From: Thermoleophilaceae bacterium
Lineage (GTDB): Bacteria > Actinomycetota > Thermoleophilia > Solirubrobacterales > Thermoleophilaceae
Reading direction: 5' to 3'
Assembly: GCA_040901445.1 (NCBI GenBank)
Contig: JBBDYQ010000001.1
Location: forward strand, 124,001 to 188,000
Length of the DNA: 64,000 nt
The notes beneath the pieces are model-generated. The model was given only the letters and a program-made list of their open reading frames with translations. It had not been told where the DNA came from and ran no database searches. The position numbers and the translations under genes were made by a program. Every line of letters begins with the position of its first letter. Positions within the stretch are counted from its first letter, which is position 1. Of this stretch, positions 50,518 to 58,402 are shown in pieces.

Positions 50518-51085
50518 ACTTCTCCCGCTCGAAGTTGAGGTAGAAACGGCTGGGCGTGGGCTCCGCCTGACCCTGGTACTTCGACCCCTTCCCGGTGCCA
50601 TAGGGGTGCTCCACGGGCCCGTCCATGCGCATGAACGAGAGCTGCCCGATCGGCATGCCGTGATAGATCGTGATCGGGAGGTTGGCCACGTTCGAGAGCT
50701 CGAGCGTGAGGTTGCCTGAGAAGCCCGCGTCCACGAAGCCGGCGGTGGAGTGGATGAGCAGGCCCAGGCGGCCGAGCGAGCTCTTGCCCTCCAGCCGCGC
50801 CACGAGGTCGTCGGGCAGCGTGACGCGCTCGAGTGTCTGACCGAGAACGAACTCCCCCGGGTGCAGGATGAACGCCTCGTCGCCGTTGACCTCCACCAGC
50901 TCGGTGAGGTCATCCATCGGCTGCCGGACGTCGATGTAGGGGTGGCGCGCGTTGTGGAACACGCGGAACTGCCGGTCCACCCGGACGTCGATGCTCGAGG
51001 GCTGGACCAGGCCCGGGTCATACGGATCGATGACCACCCTCCCGGCCTCGATCTCGCTGCGAATCGTGCGGTCGCTGAGCACCAC
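50516..51085 (-). CDS. dcd: dCTP deaminase
   Basis: This 189-residue trimeric enzyme makes dUTP (or dUMP) from dCTP, feeding thymidylate synthesis. It shows [14 protein letters not shown] at the N-terminus, [58 protein letters not shown], with the Ser, Arg and Glu that act in catalysis, and [11 protein letters not shown] at the end. A minus-strand TAGACT box 9 bases before the GTG suggests a leaderless message. Confidence 0.95.
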   Translation of the reverse strand: MVLSDRTIRSEIEAGRVVIDPYDPGLVQPSSIDVRVDRQFRVFHNARHPYIDVRQPMDDLTELVEVNGDEAFILHPGEFVLGQTLERVTLPDDLVARLEGKSSLGRLGLLIHSTAGFVDAGFSGNLTLELSNVANLPITIYHGMPIGQLSFMRMDGPVEHPYGTGKGSKYQGQAEPTPSRFYLNFEREK

Positions 51086-51094
51086 GGCCGGCGG

Positions 51095-51100
51095 AGTCTA
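51095..51100 (-). promoter_or_regulatory. Putative -10 box of dcd
   Basis: Minus-strand TAGACT ends 9 bases before the GTG at 51085. The same hexamer precedes hemB (59377-59372). Confidence 0.4.
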
Positions 51101-51166
51101 GCGCCGGCCCTCCCCCTCAAGTTCGCCCCCACGATGCCGATACCGGGGGCAGGGAGAGGCATTCCG

Positions 51167-51607
51167 ATGGACAGCACCGACAGCCGAGACCATCACATCA
51201 AGCGCATCGTGCTGCCGAGCGGGAAGACGATCGAGGTCGTCTACTTCTCGGACGAGCTGCCGGACGCGGTCGACCATGCCACCGAGGCCGTCGCCGAGGC
51301 CGCCGAGGCGCCCACCTCCGGGCTTCACGTCTGCCCCCGCTGCGAGTCCAGCTTCGTGCATCCGACCGAGTGGTCGGAGGCCGGCCAGGAGCGCTGGCGC
51401 GTGGCGCTGCGCTGCCCCAACTGCGAGTGGCACGGATCGGGCGTCTTCAACCAGGAGCTCGTGGACTGGTTCGACGAGCAGCTCGACCACGGCACCGACG
51501 CCCTCGTCCGCGACCTGAAGCGGCTCACGCGGGCGAACATGGAGAGCGAGATCGACCGCTTCGTCGACGCGCTCGCGGCCGACGCCATCCTCCCCGAGGA
51601 CTTCTGA
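51167..51607 (+). CDS. Zinc-ribbon protein of unknown function
   Basis: I do not recognise this 146-residue protein. It begins with a charged DSTDSRDHHIKRIVLPSGKTIEVVYF strand pair, then a zinc-ribbon with CPRCESSFVHPTEW and, about 25 residues on, CPNCEWHGSGVF. The C-terminal half is helical and acidic (VDWFDEQLDHGTDALVRDLKRLTR). The Cys pairs suggest a structural zinc. A GGGAGAGG Shine-Dalgarno precedes the ATG. It stands alone between dcd and the polyprenyl synthase gene, which converges. Confidence 0.72.
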   Translation: MDSTDSRDHHIKRIVLPSGKTIEVVYFSDELPDAVDHATEAVAEAAEAPTSGLHVCPRCESSFVHPTEWSEAGQERWRVALRCPNCEWHGSGVFNQELVDWFDEQLDHGTDALVRDLKRLTRANMESEIDRFVDALAADAILPEDF

Positions 51608-51634
51608 CCCGCATTCTCAGGTTCGAGCGGGCGC

Positions 51635-51649
51635 CGGGCGGTCAGCCCG
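51635..51649. terminator. Small hairpin between the zinc-ribbon gene and the prenyl synthase gene
   Basis: CGGGC (51635-51639) and GCCCG (51645-51649) pair around a 5-base loop in the 69-base gap between convergent stop codons. This is a weak terminator candidate. Confidence 0.3.
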
Positions 51650-51676
51650 TCCCTTCGTCAAAGGAGGCGCGCGGTA

Positions 51677-52675
51677 TCAGGCGTAGCGCGCCACCACCGC
51701 GTCGGCCACCAGCTCCAGTGCCTTTCGCGGGCGGTCCGGGAGGTGCGCGGCCTCCAGCGACGCCTTGGCGGCCGCCACGTGCTCCAGCGCCCTCTCGCGG
51801 GCAGTCTCCAGCGCGCCCGTGGCCGCGATGTGGTCGCACACGCACTTCGCCTCCCCAGGCGTGGTGACCTCGGCGCGGAGGTCCAGCGCGCGCAGCCGCT
51901 CGTCGCTGCGGCGGGCCAGGATCAGCGGGAGCGTGACGGTGCCGTCGAGCAGGTCGGTGCCCCGGTCCTTGCCGGTGCGCGCGGCGGGGCCGGACACGTC
52001 GAGCACGTCGTCGAAGATCTGGAAGGCCAGCCCCACGCCGGCGCCGAAGTCGCCGAGCGCCTCGGCGGCCGGCGGGCCCGGATCGCCGAGGCGGGCGCCG
52101 AGCCGGCAGGCGGCCTCGAACAGGCGGCCGGTCTTGAGCCCGCAGCGCGTCAGGTAGCGCTCCTCGCCCACGTCGGGCGACCATGCGTCCTCGCGCTGCA
52201 TGAGCTCGCCGCGGGCCAGCGCCGAGGACGCCTGGGAGAGGTCGCGCACCGCGTCGGGGCTGCCGCCGCGGACGAGCTCCGCGAACGCGCGCGAGAACAG
52301 GAGGTCGCCGGTGGCGGTGGCCGCCCCGCGGCCGTCGCTGGCGAAGACGGTGGGGCGCCCGCGGCGCAGCGGCGCGCGGTCGAGCACGTCGTCGTGCACG
52401 AGCGTGGCCATGTGCAGCAGCTCCACGGCGGCGGCGGCCCCCACCAAGTCGTCGCTCGCGCGATCGCCGGCGCAGAGGAACACGAGCATCGGGCGCAGCC
52501 GCTTGCCCCCTGCCGCCAGCGTGGCGCCCGCGTGGGAGCCGAGCGTGGCGCCGTGACCCCGCGCAACCGCGGCGAGCCGCGTCTCCGTGCGCTCGAGCAG
52601 GCCGCCGAGCTCGGGGCCACCGGCCGCCAGCACCTCGGCGAACCCGGCCGCCGCAGCTCCCGCCTCGGCGCTCAC
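51677..52675 (-). CDS. Polyprenyl diphosphate synthase (menaquinone side chain)
   Basis: This 332-residue enzyme builds a long isoprenyl chain by adding C5 units. The first aspartate motif lies in AVELLHMATLVHDDVLDRAPLRRGRPT and the second in VGLAFQIFDDVLDVSGPAARTGKDRGTDL. Upstream is the LAAGGKRLRPMLV block. The pair of DDxxD motifs and length fit a heptaprenyl- to decaprenyl-type synthase. It is coupled by a GTGA overlap to a menG gene, so it most likely makes the menaquinone side chain used by the bc complex encoded next. Confidence 0.9.
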   Translation of the reverse strand: MSAEAGAAAAGFAEVLAAGGPELGGLLERTETRLAAVARGHGATLGSHAGATLAAGGKRLRPMLVFLCAGDRASDDLVGAAAAVELLHMATLVHDDVLDRAPLRRGRPTVFASDGRGAATATGDLLFSRAFAELVRGGSPDAVRDLSQASSALARGELMQREDAWSPDVGEERYLTRCGLKTGRLFEAACRLGARLGDPGPPAAEALGDFGAGVGLAFQIFDDVLDVSGPAARTGKDRGTDLLDGTVTLPLILARRSDERLRALDLRAEVTTPGEAKCVCDHIAATGALETARERALEHVAAAKASLEAAHLPDRPRKALELVADAVVARYA

Positions 52676-53367
52676 GCCCGTACGGTCCCGGCGTGCAGCG
52701 CGATGATGCCGCCCGCCGTGAGCACCCAGCGTACGTCGTCGAGACCGGCTCGGTGCATGGCGGCGCCGAGCTCCCGCGGGCCTGGGAAGCGGCGCACCGA
52801 GCTCGGCAGGTAGTCGTAGGCGTCGGGGTCGCCGGCCACGCGCCCCAGCAGCGGCACCACGCGGTCGAACCAGACGCGGAAGAACCACGACAGCGGCGGC
52901 CGCTGCGGCGTGGTGATCTCGAGGATCACCACGCGGCCTCCTGGCCGCACCACGCGCGCCATCTCTGCCAGCCCCCGCTCGAGGTCGGCGAAGTTGCGCG
53001 CGCCGAAGCCGACGGTGGCGGCGTCGAAGCTGCCGTCCTCGTAGGAGAGCTCCAGCGCGTTGCCCCACTCGAACGCCAGCCCGGGGGCCTTGCGCCGCGC
53101 GAGCGCCAGCATCTCCTCGGAGAAGTCCATCCCGACCACCTCCGCCCCGCGCCCGGAAAGCGCCACGGCCAGGTCGCCGGTCCCGGTGGCCACGTCCAGC
53201 GCCCGAGAGCCCGGCCGCACCCGCGCCAGGTCCGCCGCGCGCGAGCGCCAGCGATGGTGCATCCCCGCCGTCATGACGGAGTTCATGAGGTCGTAGACGC
53301 GCGCGATGCGGTCGAACATCGCCCGCACCTGCTGCTCGGGGAGGGTCCCCGTGCCGGGTGCGTCCAC
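52672..53367 (-). CDS. menG: Demethylmenaquinone methyltransferase
   Basis: This 231-residue SAM-dependent enzyme adds the last methyl group to menaquinone (UbiE/MenG family). It shows QVRAMFDRIARVYDLMNSVMTAGMHHRWR, the SAM-binding ALDVATGTGDLAVALSGRGAEVVGMDFSEEML, GNALELSYEDGSFDAATVGFGARNFADLERGLAEMARVVRPGGRVVILEI, and the KIP-type end. It shares one base with the stop of the cytochrome gene upstream (TAGTG) and four with the prenyl synthase, so quinone and quinol-oxidising genes form one operon. Confidence 0.93.
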   Translation of the reverse strand: MDAPGTGTLPEQQVRAMFDRIARVYDLMNSVMTAGMHHRWRSRAADLARVRPGSRALDVATGTGDLAVALSGRGAEVVGMDFSEEMLALARRKAPGLAFEWGNALELSYEDGSFDAATVGFGARNFADLERGLAEMARVVRPGGRVVILEITTPQRPPLSWFFRVWFDRVVPLLGRVAGDPDAYDYLPSSVRRFPGPRELGAAMHRAGLDDVRWVLTAGGIIALHAGTVRA

Positions 53368-54077
53368 TACTTCAGGGAGGCGAGGAAGTCCACCAGCTCC
53401 TGGAACTTCTCGGGCTCTTCCTGCTGCAGCGCCGCGTACGACGGCATCGGCGCGGTGGGGTTGACCAGCGTGCGCTCGATGGCCGGCGCGGGCAGGCGCT
53501 CGCCGATGCTCGTGAGCGCGGGCCCGGGCCCGTGGTTGCCGTTCTCGCCGATGTTGTGGCAGGCCAGGCAGCCGGCGGAGGCCGCCACGGCCTTGCCCTC
53601 CTCGTACTGCGGCGCCACTTCCAGATCGATCTCGGTGGGCGAGCCGGCGAGCGCGCCGAGGAGCGTGAGGTAGAGCATGGCGCCGATCACCGTGATGCCC
53701 GACAGCGTGGCGATCGGGCGGCGCATCGGATGGCGTTCCGGCCCCCGGTCGAGGAAGGGGAGCAGGAGGAGCAGCACCATGCAGACAGTGGGGATGCCGA
53801 CGCTCGCGAGGAACACGAGCTCCGGCGGCTTGATGACCCGCAGCAGCTCGAAGAGGAAGAAGAAGTACCACTCGGGACGCGGCGTGTAGGTGGTGGTAGT
53901 CGGGTCCGCCTTGGGCCCGAGCTCGGCGCCGAGGAACAGCGCCATCACGATGATCACCCCGAGCACGATGGCCGCCATCGCCGAGTCCTTCAGGACGGCA
54001 TAGGGGAAGAACGGCTTGCCCTTGTTCTTCAGGATCGAGTACTCGCGGAGGTACTGCTCCTTCTGGCGGGCGTCCAC
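53367..54077 (-). CDS. Cytochrome b C-terminal half fused to cytochrome c (bc complex)
   Basis: This 236-residue protein joins a subunit-IV-like membrane half of cytochrome b to a cytochrome c domain. The first 130 residues have three hydrophobic helices, with RPEWYFFFLFELLRVI, the PEWY quinol-site motif. The last 90 residues carry one haem c site, AGCLACHNIGENG, with a distal Met in PMPSY. This is an alternative to the separate QcrC seen in mycobacteria. It follows the cytochrome b N-terminal half by one base, and the Rieske gene precedes both. Confidence 0.9.
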   Translation of the reverse strand: MDARQKEQYLREYSILKNKGKPFFPYAVLKDSAMAAIVLGVIIVMALFLGAELGPKADPTTTTYTPRPEWYFFFLFELLRVIKPPELVFLASVGIPTVCMVLLLLLPFLDRGPERHPMRRPIATLSGITVIGAMLYLTLLGALAGSPTEIDLEVAPQYEEGKAVAASAGCLACHNIGENGNHGPGPALTSIGERLPAPAIERTLVNPTAPMPSYAALQQEEPEKFQELVDFLASLK

Positions 54078-54078
54078 G

Positions 54079-54888
54079 CTAGATCTTCTCCTCGGACAGC
54101 GCCTTGTCCTTCTCCGCCTTCAGCCACGGCGGCGCGGTTGTCCCGAGCTTGGCCACGAGATACAGGTGCGCGCCTATCAGCGCCGCGATGAGGCCCGGGA
54201 TGAGCAGCATGTGGAGTGAGTAGAAGCGCGCGAGCGTGGTGGCGCCGAACTCCGGCCCGGCGCGCAGGAAGTCCGCGAGATAGGGGCCGACCAGCGGGCC
54301 CGACGCGTTGATGTTCACGCCCACGATCGTGGCCCAGTAGGAGCGCTGGTCGAACGGCAGCAGGTAGCCCGTGAAGCCCATGGCCAGGGTGAGGATCAGC
54401 AGCACCACGCCGATCACCCAGTTCAGCTCGCGCGGGTACTTGTACGCGCCGAAGAAGAAGGTCCTGCCCATGTGCAGGAAGATCAGGACGACCATCACGG
54501 TGGCGCCCCAGCGGTGCATGCCGCGCACCAGCTCGCCGAGGAAGACGTCGTTGGTGATGTGCTGCACCGACTGGTAGGCCTCGTCGGCCGAGGGCCTGTA
54601 GTACATCGCGAGGAACACGCCGGTCACGGCCTGCGAGACGAACGCGAACATGGTGGCCGAGCCCAGGGTGTAGAACCAGTTGGTGCCCTTGGGGACCTTG
54701 CGGAAGAGGAAGCCGCGCAGGAACGGGCTCGCGCCGCTGCGCTCGTCCAGCCAGCCGACGGCGGAGGCGCCGGCCTCGGCGGCCTGATCCCCGACGGTCG
54801 GCTTGGCGGTGCTGCCGTTGCCGTTGGCGCCGGGCCGGCCGGGACGCGGGGTGAGGGCGCGCGGGAGCGGAGGCCTGGGGAGCTTCAT
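54079..54888 (-). CDS. Cytochrome b N-terminal half (bc complex)
   Basis: This 269-residue membrane protein is the haem-binding half of cytochrome b in a quinol-cytochrome c reductase. A glycine- and asparagine-rich N-terminal stretch leads into helices carrying the haem histidines, in RGMHRWGATVMVVLIFLHMGRTFFFGAYK and ARFYSLHMLLIPGLIAALIGAHLYLVAK, with GFTGYLLPFDQRSYWATIVG between. Start ATG 54888 overlaps the Rieske stop as ATGA; an earlier in-frame start (54921) is less likely. The C-terminal half is the separate downstream gene. Confidence 0.92.
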   Translation of the reverse strand: MKLPRPPLPRALTPRPGRPGANGNGSTAKPTVGDQAAEAGASAVGWLDERSGASPFLRGFLFRKVPKGTNWFYTLGSATMFAFVSQAVTGVFLAMYYRPSADEAYQSVQHITNDVFLGELVRGMHRWGATVMVVLIFLHMGRTFFFGAYKYPRELNWVIGVVLLILTLAMGFTGYLLPFDQRSYWATIVGVNINASGPLVGPYLADFLRAGPEFGATTLARFYSLHMLLIPGLIAALIGAHLYLVAKLGTTAPPWLKAEKDKALSEEKI

Positions 54889-55550
54889 GTGCTGGGCCTC
54901 GACGGATACAGGTACTGCCACAGCCCGTCGAGGTGGTTGGACGGGTCACGCGGGCTGAAGCGGTCGAGCTTGGCGTTGAGCGAGAAGCGCTCGCCCACCA
55001 TCACGCGGCCGTTCTCGACCCTCGTGTAGAAGCGGTCGAGCGGGCGGACCGGCGGGCCGCCGGTGACCTCGCCCTCGAATCCGTACACGCCGCCGTGGCA
55101 CGGGCAGATGAAGCGCTGCGAGGCCTGCACGTAGCGCACCGGGCAGCCGAGGTGCGCGCAGCGCGTGGAGATGGCCACGTAGGGCAGGTCGTCGTTGGTG
55201 GGGTCGTCGCGCTGCTGATTGAAGCGCCGCACGTAGATGGTCGTCTTCCCGGCCTCGCCCACTTCCGGGACGATGTCGATGACCTTCGAGACGTAGGTGT
55301 CGGCGTTGAAGTCGCTCTCCGCGCCGACGTCCTGGAAGCGCTCCGGGAGCTGGTCCTCGAAGATCGGGCCGAGCGCGAAGCCGAGCGCCGGCAGGCCGAA
55401 TGCCGCCGACGCCACCCCTCCCGCGGCGAGCGCGCCGCCCGTGAACAGGCCGCGCCGCGTGACCGTCTCGCCCTCGAACGCGCCGGGCATGCCGCGGTCG
55501 GCGGTGTAGGGCGACTTGCGCTTCTTGGGGGGCTTGGGATCTCGGGCCAT
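54885..55550 (-). CDS. qcrA: Rieske iron-sulfur subunit (QcrA-like) with Tat-type signal
   Basis: This 221-residue protein carries the Rieske [2Fe-2S] cluster of the quinol-cytochrome c reductase. Cluster ligands are Cys and His in STRCAHLGCPV and CPCHGGVYGFEG. The N-terminal part, ETVTRRGLFTGGALAAGGVASAAFGLPALGF, has a twin-arginine motif and a single helix, so it may be inserted by Tat (tatA and tatC lie at 49440-50471). It is the first gene of the bc operon. The 104-base upstream gap shows a TAGAGT box about 43 bases from the ATG. Confidence 0.93.
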   Translation of the reverse strand: MARDPKPPKKRKSPYTADRGMPGAFEGETVTRRGLFTGGALAAGGVASAAFGLPALGFALGPIFEDQLPERFQDVGAESDFNADTYVSKVIDIVPEVGEAGKTTIYVRRFNQQRDDPTNDDLPYVAISTRCAHLGCPVRYVQASQRFICPCHGGVYGFEGEVTGGPPVRPLDRFYTRVENGRVMVGERFSLNAKLDRFSPRDPSNHLDGLWQYLYPSRPST

Positions 55551-55654
55551 GAGCGTGAGTCGGCGCCGCGCGCGGGCGCGCGATCGGCGCGGAACTCTAG
55601 CGTCATGAAGGGTACGGGCGCTGGGACACCCGTTCACATCGCAATCGCGCCAAA

Positions 55655-56083
55655 TCAGGCCGGTGAGGCCAGGCGCTGCGCCACCGCGGCGCGAGCTCCG
55701 TCCCCCTCGCCCGCGCCCAGCTTGGCGCCGGCGGCGTCCCAGGCGGCGTCGGCCAGGTCGGGCCTGCCGTCGGCCTGGGCCCAGGCGCAGAGCGAGATGA
55801 GGTCCGACAGCTCGGCCACCGCCGCCACGTCCCCGGCGTCGGCGAGCCGCGCCAGGCCGAGCGCGTAGAGCGTGTCGCCCGCCAAGAGGCGCAGATCGCC
55901 GTCCATCCCACTGAACGCGCGTGGCTCGCCATAGTGCATGAGATAGCCCTCGTGGACGGCCTCGAGCACGAAGGCGCGGTCGGGGTCGGCCACCTGGTCG
56001 AAGCGGCCGGGGCCGGGATCGAGCCGCGCGTGCGCGGCGAGCGCCGGCTCGGCAGCCTCCGCGACGCGCGCCAGGACGCTCAC
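55655..56083 (-). CDS. Conserved hypothetical protein next to hemL
   Basis: I do not recognise this 142-residue protein. It is alanine-rich and mostly helical, with one conserved-looking block, DRAFVLEAVHEGYLMHYGEPRAF, and another, LLAGDTLYALGLARLADAGDVAAVAELSDLISLCAW. Its GTG start overlaps the stop of hemL as GTGA, so it is translated with hemL. Being last in the hemB-ahbAB-hemL transcript suggests a link to tetrapyrrole supply, but nothing in the sequence proves it. Confidence 0.65.
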   Translation of the reverse strand: MSVLARVAEAAEPALAAHARLDPGPGRFDQVADPDRAFVLEAVHEGYLMHYGEPRAFSGMDGDLRLLAGDTLYALGLARLADAGDVAAVAELSDLISLCAWAQADGRPDLADAAWDAAGAKLGAGEGDGARAAVAQRLASPA

Positions 56084-57324
56084 GTGGAAAGCGCCTCCCG
56101 GGCGGCGGCCAGCGTGCGGTCGACCTCCTCCTCCCCGTGGGCCAGTGACGGGAACCAGGCCTCGAACTGCGATGGCGGGAGGTAGACGCCGCGCGCGAGC
56201 ATGACGCGCCAGAAGCGGGCGAAGGCGTCGAGGTCGCAGGCGGCCGCGGCCGCGTAGTCGCGCGGGGGCTCCGGCGCGAAGAAGACGGTGAGCAGGCCGG
56301 GCCGCCAGACCACCGACACCGGCGCGCCCACCGCCTCGAGGCCGGCGGCGAGGCGCGCGGTGGTGGCCTCGAGGCGCGCGTAGGCACTGCCGTCGAGCAG
56401 CCCGAGGGTGGCGAGGCCGGCGGCGGTGGCCAGCGGGTTGCCCGAGAGCGTGCCGGCCTGGTAGACGTCGCCGGCGGGCGCCACGCGCTCCATCAGCTCG
56501 CGGGGGCCCGCGAAGGCCGCGGCCGGGAGGCCCCCGCCGATGACCTTGCCGAGGATCGTGAGGTCGGGCGTGACACCCTCGCGCTCCTGGGCGCCGCCGC
56601 GCGCCACGCGGAAGCCCGTGATCACCTCGTCGAACACGAGCAGCGCGCCGCTCGCGTGGGCGGCGCCGCGCAGGAAGGGCAGGAAGCCCTCCTCCGGCGG
56701 CACCACCCCCATGTTGCCCGGGTAGGGCTCGCAGACGATGGCCGCGACCTCCCGCTCCGCCAGCGCGCGCTCCACTGCCTCGCGGTCGTTCCAGGGAGCC
56801 ACGATCGTGTCGGCCACCTGCGCGGCCGTGACGCCCGCACTGGCCGGGAGCTGCTGGGTTGCAAGACCTGACCCCGCCTCCGCGAGCAGGCCGTCCACGT
56901 GACCGTGGTAGGCGCCCGCGAACTTGAGGATCGCGTCGCGGCCGGTGGCCGCGCGGGCCAGGCGCAGCGCGCTCATCGACGCCTCGGTCCCCGACGAGGT
57001 CATCCGCACCATCTCCGCCGACGGGATGCGGGCGACCACCTCCTCGGCCAGCTCCACCTCGGCAAGCGTGGGCGCGCCGAAGCTCGTGCCCCGCGCCGCA
57101 GCCGCCTGCACGGCCTCCACCACCTCCGGGTGGGCGTGGCCGGCGATGAGCGGCCCCCAGGAGCAGACCCAGTCGACGTAGGAGTTGCCGTCGACGTCCT
57201 CGATCGAGGCGCCCTGCCCGCCGGCGATGAAGATCGGATCGCGCCCCACCGCCCGCATGGCCCGGACGGGGGAGTTCACACCGCCCGGCAGCAGCGCGAC
57301 GGCGCGCTCGTACGGCGTGCTCAC
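56080..57324 (-). CDS. hemL: Glutamate-1-semialdehyde 2,1-aminomutase
   Basis: This 414-residue PLP enzyme makes 5-aminolevulinate, the start of haem and sirohaem synthesis by the C5 route. It has PYERAVALLPGGVNSPVRAMRAVGRDPIFIAGGQG, WVCSWGPLIAGHAHPEVVEAV, MVRMTSSGTEASMSALRLARAATGRD, ALLVFDEVITGFRVARGG and the PLP lysine in LTILGKVIGGGLPAAAFAG. A 17-base stretch in codons for GLATQQ matches the arm of a REP-like palindrome at 22550-22566; the encoded residues still resemble the family loop. It begins 4 bases after the AhbA-AhbB-like gene. Confidence 0.94.
   Translation of the reverse strand: MSTPYERAVALLPGGVNSPVRAMRAVGRDPIFIAGGQGASIEDVDGNSYVDWVCSWGPLIAGHAHPEVVEAVQAAAARGTSFGAPTLAEVELAEEVVARIPSAEMVRMTSSGTEASMSALRLARAATGRDAILKFAGAYHGHVDGLLAEAGSGLATQQLPASAGVTAAQVADTIVAPWNDREAVERALAEREVAAIVCEPYPGNMGVVPPEEGFLPFLRGAAHASGALLVFDEVITGFRVARGGAQEREGVTPDLTILGKVIGGGLPAAAFAGPRELMERVAPAGDVYQAGTLSGNPLATAAGLATLGLLDGSAYARLEATTARLAAGLEAVGAPVSVVWRPGLLTVFFAPEPPRDYAAAAACDLDAFARFWRVMLARGVYLPPSQFEAWFPSLAHGEEEVDRTLAAAREALST
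56859..56875. repeat. 17-base REP-arm match inside hemL
   Basis: TTGCAAGACCTGACCCC is identical to the right arm of the palindrome in the glycosyltransferase gene (22550-22566). No opposite arm is present here. It could be a half element, or chance in a GC-rich genome. Confidence 0.35.
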
Positions 57325-57328
57325 GGCC

Positions 57329-58402
57329 CTAGATTCGCTCCCGCTCCCAGCTCGCGTGGTCGTCGGTGAAGTAGAGGAGGCGGATCTTCTTGAACTCGGT
57401 GGAGGAGTAGAGCGTGGCGCGCTCGTCCACGCCGGTGTGCTCGGCGATGGCGTCGAGCACGGCGTCGCACTCCTCCTTCGAGCGCCCGTGGGCCATCGTG
57501 AAGACCGAGTAGGGCCAGTCCGCGTAGGTGGGGCGCTGGTAGCAGTGCGAGACGCCGCGGAAGGCCGCCATGCGCGGGCCGAGGTCCATGACCTGGTCCT
57601 CGGGCACCTTCCACACGCCCATGCCGTTGGCGGAGAAGCCGGCGCGGCGGTGGAAGAGGATCGCCGCCACGCGGCGGAGGATGCGGCGCTCGCGCTGGGA
57701 CTCGAGCTGCTCCAGCAGGCGCTCCTGGGTGATGCCGAGCTCGGCCGCGGCGGGCGCGTAGGGCTCGGGGATCACCGGCATGTCGCCCTGCAGCGCGCGG
57801 ATGAGCGGCACGTCGAGGTCGTCGAGCTGCGCGGGCTCGGGATCCTTGGGCTCCTCGACCTGCGCGACGGCCGAGAGCGCGTCGGTGCCCCCCTCCATCT
57901 CGAGGTTCATGTTGATCTTGAAGAGCCGCAGCGTGGGCAGCTGGCGCACGGACTCCGCGCCGGCCTCCGCGGCGAGCGCCTCCAGCGTGCCGTCGAGCCC
58001 GAGCTTCGACCCCGGCTCGGTGGCGATCGTGAACCAGATGTTGAAGTCGTGGTTGCGCAGGTAGTTGTGCGAGACGCCGGGATGCGCGTTGATGATGTCC
58101 GCCGCTCGCCACGGGTTGTCCGGGTCGACCTTGGCCGCCACCAGCATCGACTGGTAGCCCAGCACCCGCGTGTCGAAGATCGGCGTGACCTGGCGGATGA
58201 TGCGCTCGTCGAGCAGTCGCTGCACGCGGCGCAGCACCTCGTCCTCCTCGACCCCGGCAAGCTCGGCCACCCGCAGGTACGGGCGCGGCTCCAGCGGGAA
58301 GCGCGACTGCATGAGGTTGAGCAGCTGCCTGTCGAGCTCGTCGAGTGCGATCGCGGCGCCGTCCTTGCGCGCACGCGTCTTCAGTCCGAAGTTGCCAGCC
58401 AA
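57329..58402 (-). CDS. AhbA-AhbB-like fusion (sirohaem decarboxylase / AsnC family)
   Basis: This 357-residue protein has two tandem AsnC/AhbA-B modules. The first begins ALDELDRQLLNLMQSRFPLEPRPYLRVAELAGVEEDEVLRRVQRLLDERIIRQVTPIFDTRVLGYQSMLVAAKV. The second starts LDDLDVPLIRALQGDMPVIPEPYAPAAAELGITQERLLEQLESQRERRILRRVAAILFHRRAGFSANGMGVWKVPEDQ. In AhbA/AhbB these domains form a heterodimer that removes two carboxyl groups from sirohaem. The position between hemB and hemL supports tetrapyrrole work and not simple regulation. Start TTG 58402 follows a GAAGGA sequence; a CTG at 58384 is the alternative. Whether AhbC/D or a coproporphyrin route completes haem is not visible. Confidence 0.82.
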   Translation of the reverse strand: MAGNFGLKTRARKDGAAIALDELDRQLLNLMQSRFPLEPRPYLRVAELAGVEEDEVLRRVQRLLDERIIRQVTPIFDTRVLGYQSMLVAAKVDPDNPWRAADIINAHPGVSHNYLRNHDFNIWFTIATEPGSKLGLDGTLEALAAEAGAESVRQLPTLRLFKINMNLEMEGGTDALSAVAQVEEPKDPEPAQLDDLDVPLIRALQGDMPVIPEPYAPAAAELGITQERLLEQLESQRERRILRRVAAILFHRRAGFSANGMGVWKVPEDQVMDLGPRMAAFRGVSHCYQRPTYADWPYSVFTMAHGRSKEECDAVLDAIAEHTGVDERATLYSSTEFKKIRLLYFTDDHASWERERI

